A DNA stretch of 64,000 bases from Pelagibius marinus (GCF_014925385.1 NZ_JACSDK010000009.1:62001-126000), one strand, 5' to 3'. Positions 37,021-45,558 are shown, numbered from the stretch's first letter. Numbers and translations: made by a program. Notes: generated by a model not told the origin, from the sequence alone.

Positions 37021-37821
37021 ATGACCCTCGTTGCAGATTGCGCTCCCGCCTCCGTCGCCGGCCCGCCGCCGGGCGGACTGGCGCTGCCGGCCGCCCAGCC
37101 GGCGGCCCTGCTGCGCCGCCAGCCGTGCCGGCCCGTCGGCACCGACGGTGACCGGCGCTACCGCGACCTGATGGGCGAGCGCGCCTGGAACGCACTGAAG
37201 CCCGCCGTCCGCAGGCGCTTCGCCAAGCGCCTCGCCTTCGGCCAGAGCGTCGTCTACACGGGACAGATCACCGAAACGCGGATGAACCTGGCCGGCCGCC
37301 TGCTGGTGCAGGCCGCCCGCCTCATCGGCTCGCCCTTTCCCCTGGAGCCGGAGGCGCGCGGCGAAGCCGCCGTCGTCGCCCTCACCGCCGACTGCGGCAG
37401 CGCGGGCCAGCACTGGACCAGGCTCTATGCCTGGCGCAGGGGCTTTCCGCAGATCGTCCACTCCTCCAAGCGCTTCGCCGGCCCGACGGGCTTGGAGGAA
37501 TACGTCGGCTGCGGCGTCGGTGTAGGGCTGACGCTGCACGAGGAGAACGGCGGCCTGCGCTTTCGCAGCGCCGGCTACTTCCTCACCGCCTTCGGATGGC
37601 GCCTCGACCTGCCGTCCTGGCTCGCGCCCGGCCGCATGGTCATCGGCCACGACGACCTGGGCGGCGGCCGCTTCACATTCACTCTGCAACTCGTCCATCC
37701 CTGGCTCGGCGAATTGCTGCACCAGGTTTCTCGGTTCAACGACACAGGTCCCGCCGGCAGCTGCAGCGGGCCCGACATCCAGGAGGCGCAGCCATGTTCA
37801 CCCCCCTGCTCGCCACTCTGA
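37021..37821 (+). CDS. DUF4166 domain-containing protein
   Basis: 266 aa. The body from ~residue 45 (RYRDLMGERAWNALKPAVRRRFAKRLAFGQSVVYTGQI) through FRSAGYFLTAFGWRLDLPSWLAPGRMVIGHDDLGGGRFTFTLQLVHPWLGELLHQ is DUF4166-like. The fold is of unknown activity and is often fused to, or adjacent to, SDR/saccharopine dehydrogenase-like proteins. The first ~40 residues are Pro/Ala-rich. It overlaps the next gene by 28 bp. Controlled, by inference, through operator site 2. Confidence 0.8.
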   Translation: MTLVADCAPASVAGPPPGGLALPAAQPAALLRRQPCRPVGTDGDRRYRDLMGERAWNALKPAVRRRFAKRLAFGQSVVYTGQITETRMNLAGRLLVQAARLIGSPFPLEPEARGEAAVVALTADCGSAGQHWTRLYAWRRGFPQIVHSSKRFAGPTGLEEYVGCGVGVGLTLHEENGGLRFRSAGYFLTAFGWRLDLPSWLAPGRMVIGHDDLGGGRFTFTLQLVHPWLGELLHQVSRFNDTGPAGSCSGPDIQEAQPCSPPCSPL

Positions 37822-39299
37822 TCACCCTGCAGATCGCCTTCGGCACCTTCGACATGGTGTTCCACCATGAAGCGACAGAGCGCCTCGCCTGGCGCCCGTC
37901 GCAGCGCCGCGAGCTCCTGCTGCACGCCCTGCGCAACCTGATCTACGGCGGTTTCTTCCTCTGCCTCGCCTGGCTGCAGCCCCAGGGCTTCTTCGCGCTC
38001 GCGCTGATCGCGGTGCTGCTGATCGAGGTCGCGATCACCCTCTGGGACTTCGTCGAAGAGGACCGCACCCGCAAGCTGCCGGAGACGGAGCGCGTGCTGC
38101 ATACCCTGCTGGCGCTGAACTACGGCGCCATCCTGGTGCTCCTGCTGCCGGGCCTGGCGGACTGGGCGTCGCGGCCCGCAGGTCTGCTCCTCACCGGCCA
38201 TGGCCTGTGGAGCTGGTTCCTTTCCCTGGCATCGCTCGGCGTCACCCTCTTCGGGCTGCGCGACCTCTTCGCCGCCCGGCGGGTGGCGCGGCTGCGCGAG
38301 ACGGACCCGCTGGACCTGGTGAATCCTGCCGAGACGCCCCGGCACATTCTGGTCACCGGCGGCACCGGCTTCATCGGCCGCCGCCTGGTGGCTGCGCTCG
38401 TCGCCGCAGGCCACGATGTGACAGTGCTGACCCGCGATCCGAAGAAAGCCGCCGACCTGCCGACACCGCTGCGTATCGTCACCCGACTGGAGCAGATAAA
38501 CAGCGACACGCCACTCGACGCCGTGGTCAACCTGGCGGGCGAACCCATCGCCAACGGTCTCTGGACCAAGGCGAAAAAGCGCAAGATCGTCGCTTCGCGC
38601 GTCGGCACCACGCGCCGCCTGGTCGACTGGCTCGCCGACCGCAAAGAGCGGCCCGGCGTGCTGGTGAACGCTTCGGCAGTCGGTTGGTACGGTCTGCGCG
38701 GCGACGAGACCCTGACCGAGAATGACACAGCCCGGGTCTGCTTCACCCAGGAGGTCTGCGTGCGCTGGGAACAGGAAGCCCGCAAGGCCGAGCGCTTGGG
38801 CCTGCGCGTCGTGCGCCTGCGCATCGGCCTGGTGCTGGGCCGCGAGGGCGGCCTGCTCGCCAGCATGCTGACGCCTTTTGAGTTCGGCCTCGGCGGCCGG
38901 CTCGGCCACGGACAGCAGTGGATGTCGTGGATCATGCGCGACGACCTGGTGCGCCTCATCGTCCATGCCCTCGACAGCGAGGATGTTGAGGGCGCAGTGA
39001 ACGCTACCGCCCCTCATCCGGTGCGCAATGCGGACTTCACCCGGGCGCTCGGGCGCGCGCTGGGGCGGCCGGCGCTTGCCGCTCTGCCGGCCTGGCTGCT
39101 GCGCCTCGGCGCCGGGGACTTCGCCCGCGAGCTGCTGCTCGGCGGCCAGCGTGTGGTGCCGGCGAAAGCGGAAGCCAGCGGTTTCGTCTTCCGCTATCCG
39201 ACGCTGCAGCCGGCCCTGAACGACGTGGTGGGCGCCGCGGCACCAGCTGCCGCCAAGCCGGCCTGCCCGGTCCGCAAGGTCATTCAGCAGGGCGGCTGA
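37794..39299 (+). CDS. TIGR01777 family NAD(P)-binding epimerase with N-terminal membrane domain
   Basis: 501 aa. Residues ~1-170 contain about five membrane segments (LLATLITLQIAFGTFDMVFHH ... LLLTGHGLWSWFLSLASLGVTLFGL). Residues ~185-485 are a TIGR01777/YfcH-like extended SDR: ILVTGGTGFIGRRLVAALVAAGHDVTVLTRD, VVNLAGEPIANGLWTKAKKRKI, and RVGTTRRLVD. The reaction is unknown for the family. ATG at 37794 has an AGGAGGCGCAGCC ribosome site inside the upstream gene. The membrane part is unusual for this family. Confidence 0.85.
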   Translation: MFTPLLATLITLQIAFGTFDMVFHHEATERLAWRPSQRRELLLHALRNLIYGGFFLCLAWLQPQGFFALALIAVLLIEVAITLWDFVEEDRTRKLPETERVLHTLLALNYGAILVLLLPGLADWASRPAGLLLTGHGLWSWFLSLASLGVTLFGLRDLFAARRVARLRETDPLDLVNPAETPRHILVTGGTGFIGRRLVAALVAAGHDVTVLTRDPKKAADLPTPLRIVTRLEQINSDTPLDAVVNLAGEPIANGLWTKAKKRKIVASRVGTTRRLVDWLADRKERPGVLVNASAVGWYGLRGDETLTENDTARVCFTQEVCVRWEQEARKAERLGLRVVRLRIGLVLGREGGLLASMLTPFEFGLGGRLGHGQQWMSWIMRDDLVRLIVHALDSEDVEGAVNATAPHPVRNADFTRALGRALGRPALAALPAWLLRLGAGDFARELLLGGQRVVPAKAEASGFVFRYPTLQPALNDVVGAAAPAAAKPACPVRKVIQQGG

Positions 39300-39353
39300 G
39301 ACCGCACGAACAGCTTTGCTTGTGACCGCGCCGGGTCACTGCCTCCACCGGCC

Positions 39354-40292
39354 TCAGCCGATGCCCAGCCAGACGAAGAGCGCCGAGAGCGTGAACAGCG
39401 AGACCACCGTCGACAGCATGATGACGGCGGTCGAGCGCTGCACGTAGATGTCGTACTGCTGGGCCAGCACGAAGACCAGGGCGCCGGTCGGCAGCGCCGA
39501 CTGGATCAGCGCCCCGGCGGCCCAGACCGGGTCCATGGTGAAAACCTGGAAGGCCAGCCACCAGGTGATCAGCGGCTGGAAGACCAGCTTCAGGAGAACC
39601 AGCCAGGACACCTCGCCCATGCCGGCGGTGGGCGACTTGCCGACCATGAAGAGGCCGATGGCGAAGAGCGCGCAAGGCCCCGCCGAGGCGCCCAGGATGT
39701 CGCAGAAGGCGGTGATCGCCTGGGGCAGCGGCAGCCCCGAGGCCGAAACCAGCAGCCCGCCCGCGGCGGAAAGCACCAGCGGCGAGCGCGCGACGCCACG
39801 CAGCGCGCTCTTCACCACCACCAGGCTGCCCTTGCCCTGGTGCACGTCGAGTTCCAGCAGCACGATGCCGAAGGCCATGATGACCGCACCGTTGAGGATC
39901 GTGGAGACGATCGCCGGCAGCATGCCCGCCTCGCCGAAGGCCAGCATGAGCAGTGGGATGCCCATGTAACCGGTGTTGGCGAAGTTGGCCGACAGCCCGG
40001 CCAGGCCCAGCGCGCCGAGGCGGTTGGGGAAAGCGAACTTGGCCACCACCACGGCCAGGAGGAAGGTCGCCGCCGCGCCGCCGCCGTAGGCGCCCAGGAA
40101 AGGCAGGTTGAAAGCCTCGTCCAGCGACACCCGCGCCATGGAAACGAAGAACAGCGCTGGCAGGGCGATGAAATAGACGAAGCGGTTCAGCGCCTCGCTG
40201 CTGGCCGCGCCGAGGATGCGGAAATAGCCGGCGGCGTAGCCCGCGGCCATGATGGCGAAGATCGGGAAAACGACGTTGAGGATCGGGCCCAT
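39354..40292 (-). CDS. AEC family transporter (1)
   Basis: About 312 aa with ten hydrophobic segments. MGPILNVVFPIFAIMAAGYAAGYFRILG is the standard N-terminus, and LSANFANTGYMGIPLLMLAFG the first conserved half-helix. ALPTGALVFVLAQQYD is the second. Auxin-efflux-carrier family proteins export organic acids or other anions. ATG at 40292 is chosen by family alignment; in-frame ATGs also occur further upstream at 40313 and 40469. A second AEC gene lies at 49726. Confidence 0.85.
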   Translation of the reverse strand: MGPILNVVFPIFAIMAAGYAAGYFRILGAASSEALNRFVYFIALPALFFVSMARVSLDEAFNLPFLGAYGGGAAATFLLAVVVAKFAFPNRLGALGLAGLSANFANTGYMGIPLLMLAFGEAGMLPAIVSTILNGAVIMAFGIVLLELDVHQGKGSLVVVKSALRGVARSPLVLSAAGGLLVSASGLPLPQAITAFCDILGASAGPCALFAIGLFMVGKSPTAGMGEVSWLVLLKLVFQPLITWWLAFQVFTMDPVWAAGALIQSALPTGALVFVLAQQYDIYVQRSTAVIMLSTVVSLFTLSALFVWLGIG

Positions 40293-40486
40293 GGCGCGGA
40301 CATTGCCCGCCATGCCCACGGCTGTCGAGCGCAAAGACCGCAGCCCCCCATGCCCTGCGTGCAAGGCGGGACGGGGCGCCGCCGGCCCTTGACCTTGCGG
40401 GCGCGGCCCGACTAGTCTCTGCCGCTCCGCGAAGGCAAAGGGCCCGCGCGGGCCCGTATCCATCAGCACAACGAGAAGCGAGACGC

Positions 40487-40891
40487 ATGTCCCAGCATCA
40501 CACGGCCCTCGTCCACACCATGGTCCTGGTTTCCGCGGCCGACCGAGAGATGACCGACGCCGAGATGACGACCATCGGCGAGATTGTCTCGCACCTGCCG
40601 GTTTTCGCCGACTATGACCTGGAAAGGCTACCCAAGGAGGCCCAGGCCTGCGCCGAGCTGCTTTCCGAGGACAACGGCCTGGAGAAGGTGCTGAGCCAGA
40701 TCGTCGCCGGCCTGCCGGAAAAGCTGAAGGAGACCGCTTACGCCATCGCCCTGGACGTGGCCGCAGCCGACGGCAAGGCCAGCCAGGAAGAGCTGCGCCT
40801 GCTGGAAATGCTGCGCCACCGCCTGGCCGTCGGCCGCCTGCCGGCCGCCGCCATCGAACGCGGCGCCCGGGCCCGCTACACGCGGCTCTGA
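40487..40891 (+). CDS. TerB-like tellurite-resistance family protein
   Basis: 134 aa all-helical. LVHTMVLVSAADREMTDAEMTTIGEIVSHLPVF and IALDVAAADGKASQEELRLLEMLRHRLAV are the two TerB-type acidic helical repeats with the Asp/Glu metal-like loop AADGKASQEE. TerB-like proteins are cytoplasmic and poorly understood. No other ter genes are nearby. It is divergent from the AEC transporter. Confidence 0.85.
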   Translation: MSQHHTALVHTMVLVSAADREMTDAEMTTIGEIVSHLPVFADYDLERLPKEAQACAELLSEDNGLEKVLSQIVAGLPEKLKETAYAIALDVAAADGKASQEELRLLEMLRHRLAVGRLPAAAIERGARARYTRL

Positions 40892-41118
40892 GCGCCGTCC
40901 CGGCTGCTTCGGAAGAAGCGCCCGGATCCGCCTCCCCAACCTCTCCGAACCTCTATCGAGGGTCTGCGAACATTGGCAGCACTCCCTGGTGGAGGCTGCT
41001 AAGTTATTGTATTATTAAGCTTATCCTGTTGAGATTTATCCAACAGGTGGGCAAGCTTGGTCCCTATCGGGGTCCAATGAGTCTTACGGGACTCTGGGAC
41101 GGATGGAGAGGAGGGACG

Positions 41119-41382
41119 ATGAGCGATTTTGTTCGTCAGTTGAACGATTACCGGCTGACCACGGCCGAGATTCTCTATCACCTGCCGGATCATCCCGCGC
41201 TGCTGCAAAGCTATATCTGGCAGGAATACGACCTGGCTCCGCGCTATCCCGAGCTGCGCAAGTTCCTGGATTTCTGGGAAAAGAACCTGGACGGCCCGCT
41301 GCACTCGGTGAAGGTGGCCAACGTTCCCATCATCAAGCCCGGCGAGACACGCTTCGCAGATGCCTATCTGACGCTGCACTGA
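41119..41382 (+). CDS. Usg family protein
   Basis: 87 aa. MSDFVRQLNDYRLTTAEILYHLPDHPALLQSYIWQEYDLAPRYPELRKFLDFWEKNLDGPLHSVKVA fits the small Usg family of Alphaproteobacteria (function unknown; the name derives from its position upstream of other genes). ATG at 41119 follows GAGGAGGGACG, a clear ribosome site. The 40892-41118 region is AT-rich around 41000 and contains a short CCTGTTG/CAACAGG hairpin at 41025-41047, possibly part of the promoter. Confidence 0.85.
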   Translation: MSDFVRQLNDYRLTTAEILYHLPDHPALLQSYIWQEYDLAPRYPELRKFLDFWEKNLDGPLHSVKVANVPIIKPGETRFADAYLTLH

Positions 41383-41582
41383 GGCAGGCTTTCCGGCCAC
41401 AAGAGCCGCGCGGCAGGTCGCGACCCGCCGCGCGCGGGGATCTTCGCGCCGCTCGCCGGAGCCGGGCTGCGGCGGACAAGGCGCCACGACAAGACGCCGC
41501 AGGGGCTTGGCGGCCCCCTTCGCGCCCTTTAGGTTGTCGGCAGGCCCCCAATCGGGGCAGCGACCGAAACCTGGGCTGATTT

Positions 41583-42656
41583 ATGTCCGCCACCACCACA
41601 GGAAGTTTCAGCGCCGAGACCGCCCCCGCCCCGCGGCGGGCCGTCGGCATCTGGCTGCTGGGCTGCGCCGCCATGGTCCTGGCCATGGCCGTCATCGGCG
41701 CCATCACGCGCCTGACCGAATCCGGCCTCTCGATCATGGAGTGGGCCCCGCTCACCGGCGCCCTGCCGCCGTTGAGCCAGGCCGAGTGGGAACGCGTCTT
41801 CGCGCTCTACAAGCAGATCCCCGAGTACCAGCAGGAAAACGCGGGCATGGGCCTGGCGGAATTCAAGACCATCTTCTGGTGGGAGTACATCCACCGCCTC
41901 TGGGGTCGGCTCATCGGCGTGGTCTTCGCCCTGCCGCTGGCCTGGTTCTGGTGGCGCGGACACATCGACCGGCCGCTGGGCAAGAAGCTGCTGATCGCCC
42001 TGGCCCTGGGCGCGGCCCAGGGCGGGCTCGGCTGGTTCATGGTGGCCTCGGGCTTCGCCGACCGCACCGACGTCAGCCAGTACCGCCTGACCGCCCACCT
42101 GGCCCTGGCGCTGGTCATCTACGGCTATCTCTTCTGGCTGGCGCTCAGCGTGCTCTGGCCGCGCCCGGAGCGCAGCCACGATCCCGCCGTGGGCCGCCTG
42201 CGCCGCGCCCTCTTCTGGCTGCTGGCCCTGGTGGCCGTCACCATCGCTTCCGGCGGCTTCGTCGCCGGGCTCAATGCCGGCATGACCTACAACACCTTCC
42301 CGCTGATGGACGGGGAACTGATCCCCCTGGGCTACGGCGACTTCTCACCCTGGATCGTGAACCTCTTCGAGAACATCGCCGCGGTGCAGTTCAACCACCG
42401 CCTGCTGGCCGTGGCCACGGTGGCGCTGGCCCTGGCCCTGTGGTTCTGGTCGCTGAGCCGTGACATCGCACCGGCCGCCCACGGCGGCTTCGCCGCGCTG
42501 GCCATCCTGGCCCTCATCCAGCTGGCGCTGGGCATCACCACGCTGTTGCTGGTGGTGCCGGTCACCCTGGGCGCGCTGCACCAGGCCGGCGCCATCCTGG
42601 TGCTGACGGCGACGATCTGGACCCTCTATCACCTGCGCTGCCGGCCGAGCGCCTGA
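41583..42656 (+). CDS. ctaA: COX15/CtaA-type heme A synthase
   Basis: 357 aa with about eight membrane helices. GAITRLTESGLSIMEWAPLTGALPPLSQAEWE, WWEYIHRLWGRLIGVVFALPL and FNHRLLAVATVALALALWFW contain the conserved heme-binding His residues. It oxidises heme O to heme A for aa3-type cytochrome c oxidase. It is followed by a CobW-type gene after 2 bp. The oxidase and CtaB are outside this window. Confidence 0.95.
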   Translation: MSATTTGSFSAETAPAPRRAVGIWLLGCAAMVLAMAVIGAITRLTESGLSIMEWAPLTGALPPLSQAEWERVFALYKQIPEYQQENAGMGLAEFKTIFWWEYIHRLWGRLIGVVFALPLAWFWWRGHIDRPLGKKLLIALALGAAQGGLGWFMVASGFADRTDVSQYRLTAHLALALVIYGYLFWLALSVLWPRPERSHDPAVGRLRRALFWLLALVAVTIASGGFVAGLNAGMTYNTFPLMDGELIPLGYGDFSPWIVNLFENIAAVQFNHRLLAVATVALALALWFWSLSRDIAPAAHGGFAALAILALIQLALGITTLLLVVPVTLGALHQAGAILVLTATIWTLYHLRCRPSA

Positions 42657-42658
42657 CC

Positions 42659-43750
42659 ATGGCGGCCGAAGACGATCTCGCCATCCCCGAGGAGCCGCTG
42701 GCCGTCTCCGTGCTGACCGGCTTCCTGGGCAGCGGCAAGACGACCTTGCTGCGCTACCTGCTGGCCCACCCGGGCATGGAGGAGACGGCGGTCATCGTCA
42801 ACGAGTTCGGCGAGATCGGCCTGGACCACCTGTTGGTCGAGAAGGCCACCGAGGACACCGTGCTGCTGAACAGCGGCTGTCTGTGCTGCACCGTGCGCGG
42901 CGACCTCATCACCGGCATGCGCGACCTCTTCAAGCGGCGGGTGAAGCGCGAGGTGCCACCCTTCCAGCGCCTCGTCATCGAGACCACGGGACTGGCCGAC
43001 CCGGCGCCCATCCTGCAGACCATCATGAGCGACCCGCTGCTGTCGGAGCGCTTCCGCCTGGACGGCGTCATCGCCACGGTGGACGCGGTCAACGGCATGG
43101 CGACGCTGGACCGCCATATGGAATCGGTGAAGCAGGCCGCCGTCGCCGACCGCATCCTGCTGACCAAGAGCGACCTGGCGGCGCCCGGGGCTCTGGCCGC
43201 CCTGGAAGCGCGCCTGCGCGAACTGAACCCGGCGGCGCCGATCCTGCGCGTCGTGCAGGGCGAGATCGCCCCGGCCCGGCTGTTCAACGCCGGGCTCTAC
43301 GACCCGACCACCAAGACCACCGACGTGCAGCGCTGGCTGCAGGCCGAGGCCTATGAGAAGCAGGGCGAAGAGCACGGCGACCATCATCACAGTCACGGGC
43401 ATAGCCACGACCCGAACCGGCACGACGACTCGATCCGCGCCTTCTGCCTGACCTACGACCGGCCGCTGGACTGGGACCGTTTCAATTCCTGGGTCGAGAT
43501 GCTGATCACCCTCTACGGCGCCGACATCCTGCGCATCAAGGGCATCCTGAACGTCGAGGGGGCGGATGAGCCGATCGTCATCCACGGCGTGCAGCACGTC
43601 TTCCACCCGCCGGTGCGCCTGGAGGCCTGGCCGGACGATCAGCGCGCCTCGCGCATCGTCTTCATCGTGCGCGACCTGAAGCCGGAGATGTTCGAGCACA
43701 CCCTGAAGGCCTTCAACGAAGACTCCTCGGCGCCGCTGGCCTCCGCCTGA
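42659..43750 (+). CDS. CobW/COG0523 family G3E GTPase metallochaperone
   Basis: 363 aa. Walker A TGFLGSGKTTLLRYLL, the CXCC metal motif NSGCLCCTVRGDLITG, and TKSDL as the GTP-specificity element. A His-rich linker (EEHGDHHHSHGHSHDP) and the CobW C-terminal domain follow. It inserts or delivers a metal, often Zn or Co, into client proteins. It is joined to ctaA (2 bp gap) and co-transcribed, but the client is not visible. Confidence 0.92.
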   Translation: MAAEDDLAIPEEPLAVSVLTGFLGSGKTTLLRYLLAHPGMEETAVIVNEFGEIGLDHLLVEKATEDTVLLNSGCLCCTVRGDLITGMRDLFKRRVKREVPPFQRLVIETTGLADPAPILQTIMSDPLLSERFRLDGVIATVDAVNGMATLDRHMESVKQAAVADRILLTKSDLAAPGALAALEARLRELNPAAPILRVVQGEIAPARLFNAGLYDPTTKTTDVQRWLQAEAYEKQGEEHGDHHHSHGHSHDPNRHDDSIRAFCLTYDRPLDWDRFNSWVEMLITLYGADILRIKGILNVEGADEPIVIHGVQHVFHPPVRLEAWPDDQRASRIVFIVRDLKPEMFEHTLKAFNEDSSAPLASA

Positions 43751-43759
43751 TTCTGCCCC

Positions 43760-44200
43760 CTAGAAAGGGCCCGCCTCCATCTGCCACTGGCGGCTGAGGC
43801 GCTCGTTGCGGCGCTTGAAGACGCGGAACCAGGCTTCGAAGGCCTGGCCGTCGCCGGCCCACCAGCCGGCGGTGTCGACCCCGGGGCCGTTCTCTTCCTC
43901 GACGATCCTGACCTCGACGACGCCCGGGTGGGCGCGGTGGCCGGGCCGGGTGAAGAACAGCACCTTGGCCTCGTCGCGCAGCTCCACGCGCAGGGTATCG
44001 CCCTCTTCGGTCTTGATGCCGCCCTTGTCCTCCACGGAGACGGTCAACATCTCCTCGAAGCCCTCGATGGTGATCTGCGCGACGCGACTGTCCGCCGAGG
44101 CCTGTTGGCCCTCGACCGGCGGTGAAGCGGCCCCCGCGGGACCGGCGAAAACCACAGGGAAAAGCAACGCCAAAGCGGCAAAAGCGGCCTTTGCACGCAT
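43760..44200 (-). CDS. Secreted protein of unknown function
   Basis: 146 aa with a signal peptide (MRAKAAFAALALLFPVVFAGPAGA). The mature part, RVAQITIEGFEEMLTVSVEDKGGIKTEEGDTLRVEL, looks beta-rich. The region RPGHRAHPGVVEVRIVEEENG and WAGDGQAFEAWFRVFKRRNERLSRQWQMEAGPF is not recognised. ATG 44200 is taken; the frame upstream has no support. Its stop lies 9 bp from the CobW stop (convergent). A perfect palindrome sits 26 bp upstream. Confidence 0.6.
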   Translation of the reverse strand: MRAKAAFAALALLFPVVFAGPAGAASPPVEGQQASADSRVAQITIEGFEEMLTVSVEDKGGIKTEEGDTLRVELRDEAKVLFFTRPGHRAHPGVVEVRIVEEENGPGVDTAGWWAGDGQAFEAWFRVFKRRNERLSRQWQMEAGPF

Positions 44201-44225
44201 GGTAATACACCTCACTAAAACAACC

Positions 44226-44237
44226 TTGGTGCACCAA
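44226..44237. promoter_or_regulatory. Perfect 12-bp palindrome upstream of the secreted unknown protein
   Basis: TTGGTGCACCAA, 26 bp before the ATG at 44200 on the minus strand. Could be an operator; no second copy was noticed. Confidence 0.3.
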
Positions 44238-44271
44238 ATACCGTCTGAGTCTTGAGGAAATTTTAAACCCG

Positions 44272-44288
44272 GCATTTGAGGCAAATGC
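44272..44288 (-). terminator. Possible terminator after the propeller gene
   Basis: 7-bp stem GCATTTG/CAAATGC with a 3-nt loop, starting 7 bp after the propeller stop (44295). On the minus strand it is followed by CGGGTTTAAAATTT, a weak T tract. Confidence 0.4.
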
Positions 44289-44294
44289 GCCCAG

Positions 44295-45470
44295 CTACGC
44301 TTTGCATCCAACCCGCGCAGTTCTGTGACCGCATCTGCAAAGAAGAACGAGGCAGCCCAGGCCGATACCGATCAGGTAAGCCGTCGCAGGCTCCGCTACA
44401 GCAACTACAGCAGGCAGGTCGAACGCATAGATGAAATTGTCGTCCGACCCTATATAAAGAACGCTGTCTGAGATGAAGGGAGACGAGTCGACTGGGGCCC
44501 CGATGAATTCCTGCAATTCGATTTGCCCGGTTAGCGCATCGAGCCCATAGAGGAAACCATCACCCGAACCGAAATACACGACCCCGTCCAAGACGGTGGG
44601 CGATGACGCGATGGCGCCCCCCGTGATCGTTATCCAGAAGAGCTGGCCGGTCGATGCATCCAGTGCAAGCAGAAATCCATTATCCGATCCAGCAAAGACG
44701 GTATTGTCTGCGACTGCTGGTGAAGAGTTGACGTCGTCACCAGCGAGCGTAATCCACAGGACCTGGCCCGTCGCTGCGTCAAGGGTGTAGATTCCGCCAT
44801 TGTCCGAGCCGACATAGAGGAGACCGTCCACAACTGTAGGAGATGAATCGACGCTGCCTCCTGTTGTGGTCGTCCAAAAAATCTGACCGGTCTGAGCGCT
44901 GAGAGCATAGACGTTGTTGTCGGCCGAACCCACGTAGACGACGCCGTCGACCACGGTGGGAGACGAGTTCACCTCTCCCCCGGTATTCGTGATCCACAGG
45001 ACCTGACCCGTAGAGGCGTCAAGGGCATAGATCGAGCCGCTGTCCGAGCCGACATAGAGGAGACCGTTCGACACGGTAGGTGACGAATCGACGCTCCCTC
45101 CCGTTGCCGTCGTCCAAAACACCTCGCCGGTCTGAGCGCTGAGAGCATAGACGTTGTTGTCGGCCGAACCTACGTAGACGACGCCGTCGACCACGGTGGG
45201 TGACGAATTCACCTCTCCCCCGGTATTCGTAATCCACAGGACCTGACCCGTAGAGGCGTCAAGGGCATAGATCGAGCCGCTGTCCGATCCAACATAGAGG
45301 AGGCCATTCGCAACCGTCGGCGTCGAGTCGACATCACCTCCGGTGTCGGTAGACCAGATCGGAATTGCCTGTGACTCGTGCTGCGATGCCTGCACAAACG
45401 CCGCGGTCATCGTCAGCAGTCCGACGACTCCGAAAACCAACTTTCGTCTGAAGCGAGTATCGGCGGGCAT
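44295..45470 (-). CDS. Eight-bladed PQQ-like beta-propeller protein with PEP-CTERM-like tail
   Basis: 391 aa. A signal peptide (LVFGVVGLLTMTAAFVQAS), then eight 40-residue units built on SSPTVVDGVVYVGSADNNVYAL and DASTGQVLWIT, as in PQQ-enzyme-like repeats. The C-terminus AEPATAYLIGIGLGCLVLLCR followed by basic residues resembles a PEP-CTERM sorting tail (the first Pro is Ala). The protein would be exported and anchored or cut by an exosortase. Units 1-2 and 3-4 are nearly identical at DNA level. The gene is visibly less GC-rich than its neighbours, suggesting acquisition. A sigma-54-like promoter lies upstream. Confidence 0.8.
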   Translation of the reverse strand: MPADTRFRRKLVFGVVGLLTMTAAFVQASQHESQAIPIWSTDTGGDVDSTPTVANGLLYVGSDSGSIYALDASTGQVLWITNTGGEVNSSPTVVDGVVYVGSADNNVYALSAQTGEVFWTTATGGSVDSSPTVSNGLLYVGSDSGSIYALDASTGQVLWITNTGGEVNSSPTVVDGVVYVGSADNNVYALSAQTGQIFWTTTTGGSVDSSPTVVDGLLYVGSDNGGIYTLDAATGQVLWITLAGDDVNSSPAVADNTVFAGSDNGFLLALDASTGQLFWITITGGAIASSPTVLDGVVYFGSGDGFLYGLDALTGQIELQEFIGAPVDSSPFISDSVLYIGSDDNFIYAFDLPAVVAVAEPATAYLIGIGLGCLVLLCRCGHRTARVGCKA

Positions 45471-45543
45471 GGCCTACCCTCTCAGCCTTGGCTGCAGCAA
45501 TCAGTTCCAAGAAACGTTCATGGCACCTAGCTTCAGACAATCC

Positions 45544-45558
45544 GCAATTCCCATGCCA
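45544..45558 (-). promoter_or_regulatory. Sigma-54-type promoter upstream of the propeller gene
   Basis: Read on the minus strand: TGGCAT-GGGAA-TTGC, with the GG and GC doublets 12 bp apart as sigma-54 requires; one consensus base differs (TGGCAC). Transcription would start ~62 bp before the ATG. Sigma-54 control is typical of PEP-CTERM genes through PrsR. The rest of the 45471-45811 gap holds only a GTTCTTTGC/GCAAAGAAC inverted pair (45720-45753) downstream of pyc, which lacks a T tract. Confidence 0.55.

Noticed and set aside
44821-45320. Regular 120/240-nt repeats resembling a CRISPR or satellite array
   Set aside because: The units are in frame, 40 codons long, and form propeller blades of one protein; no CRISPR spacing or cas genes.
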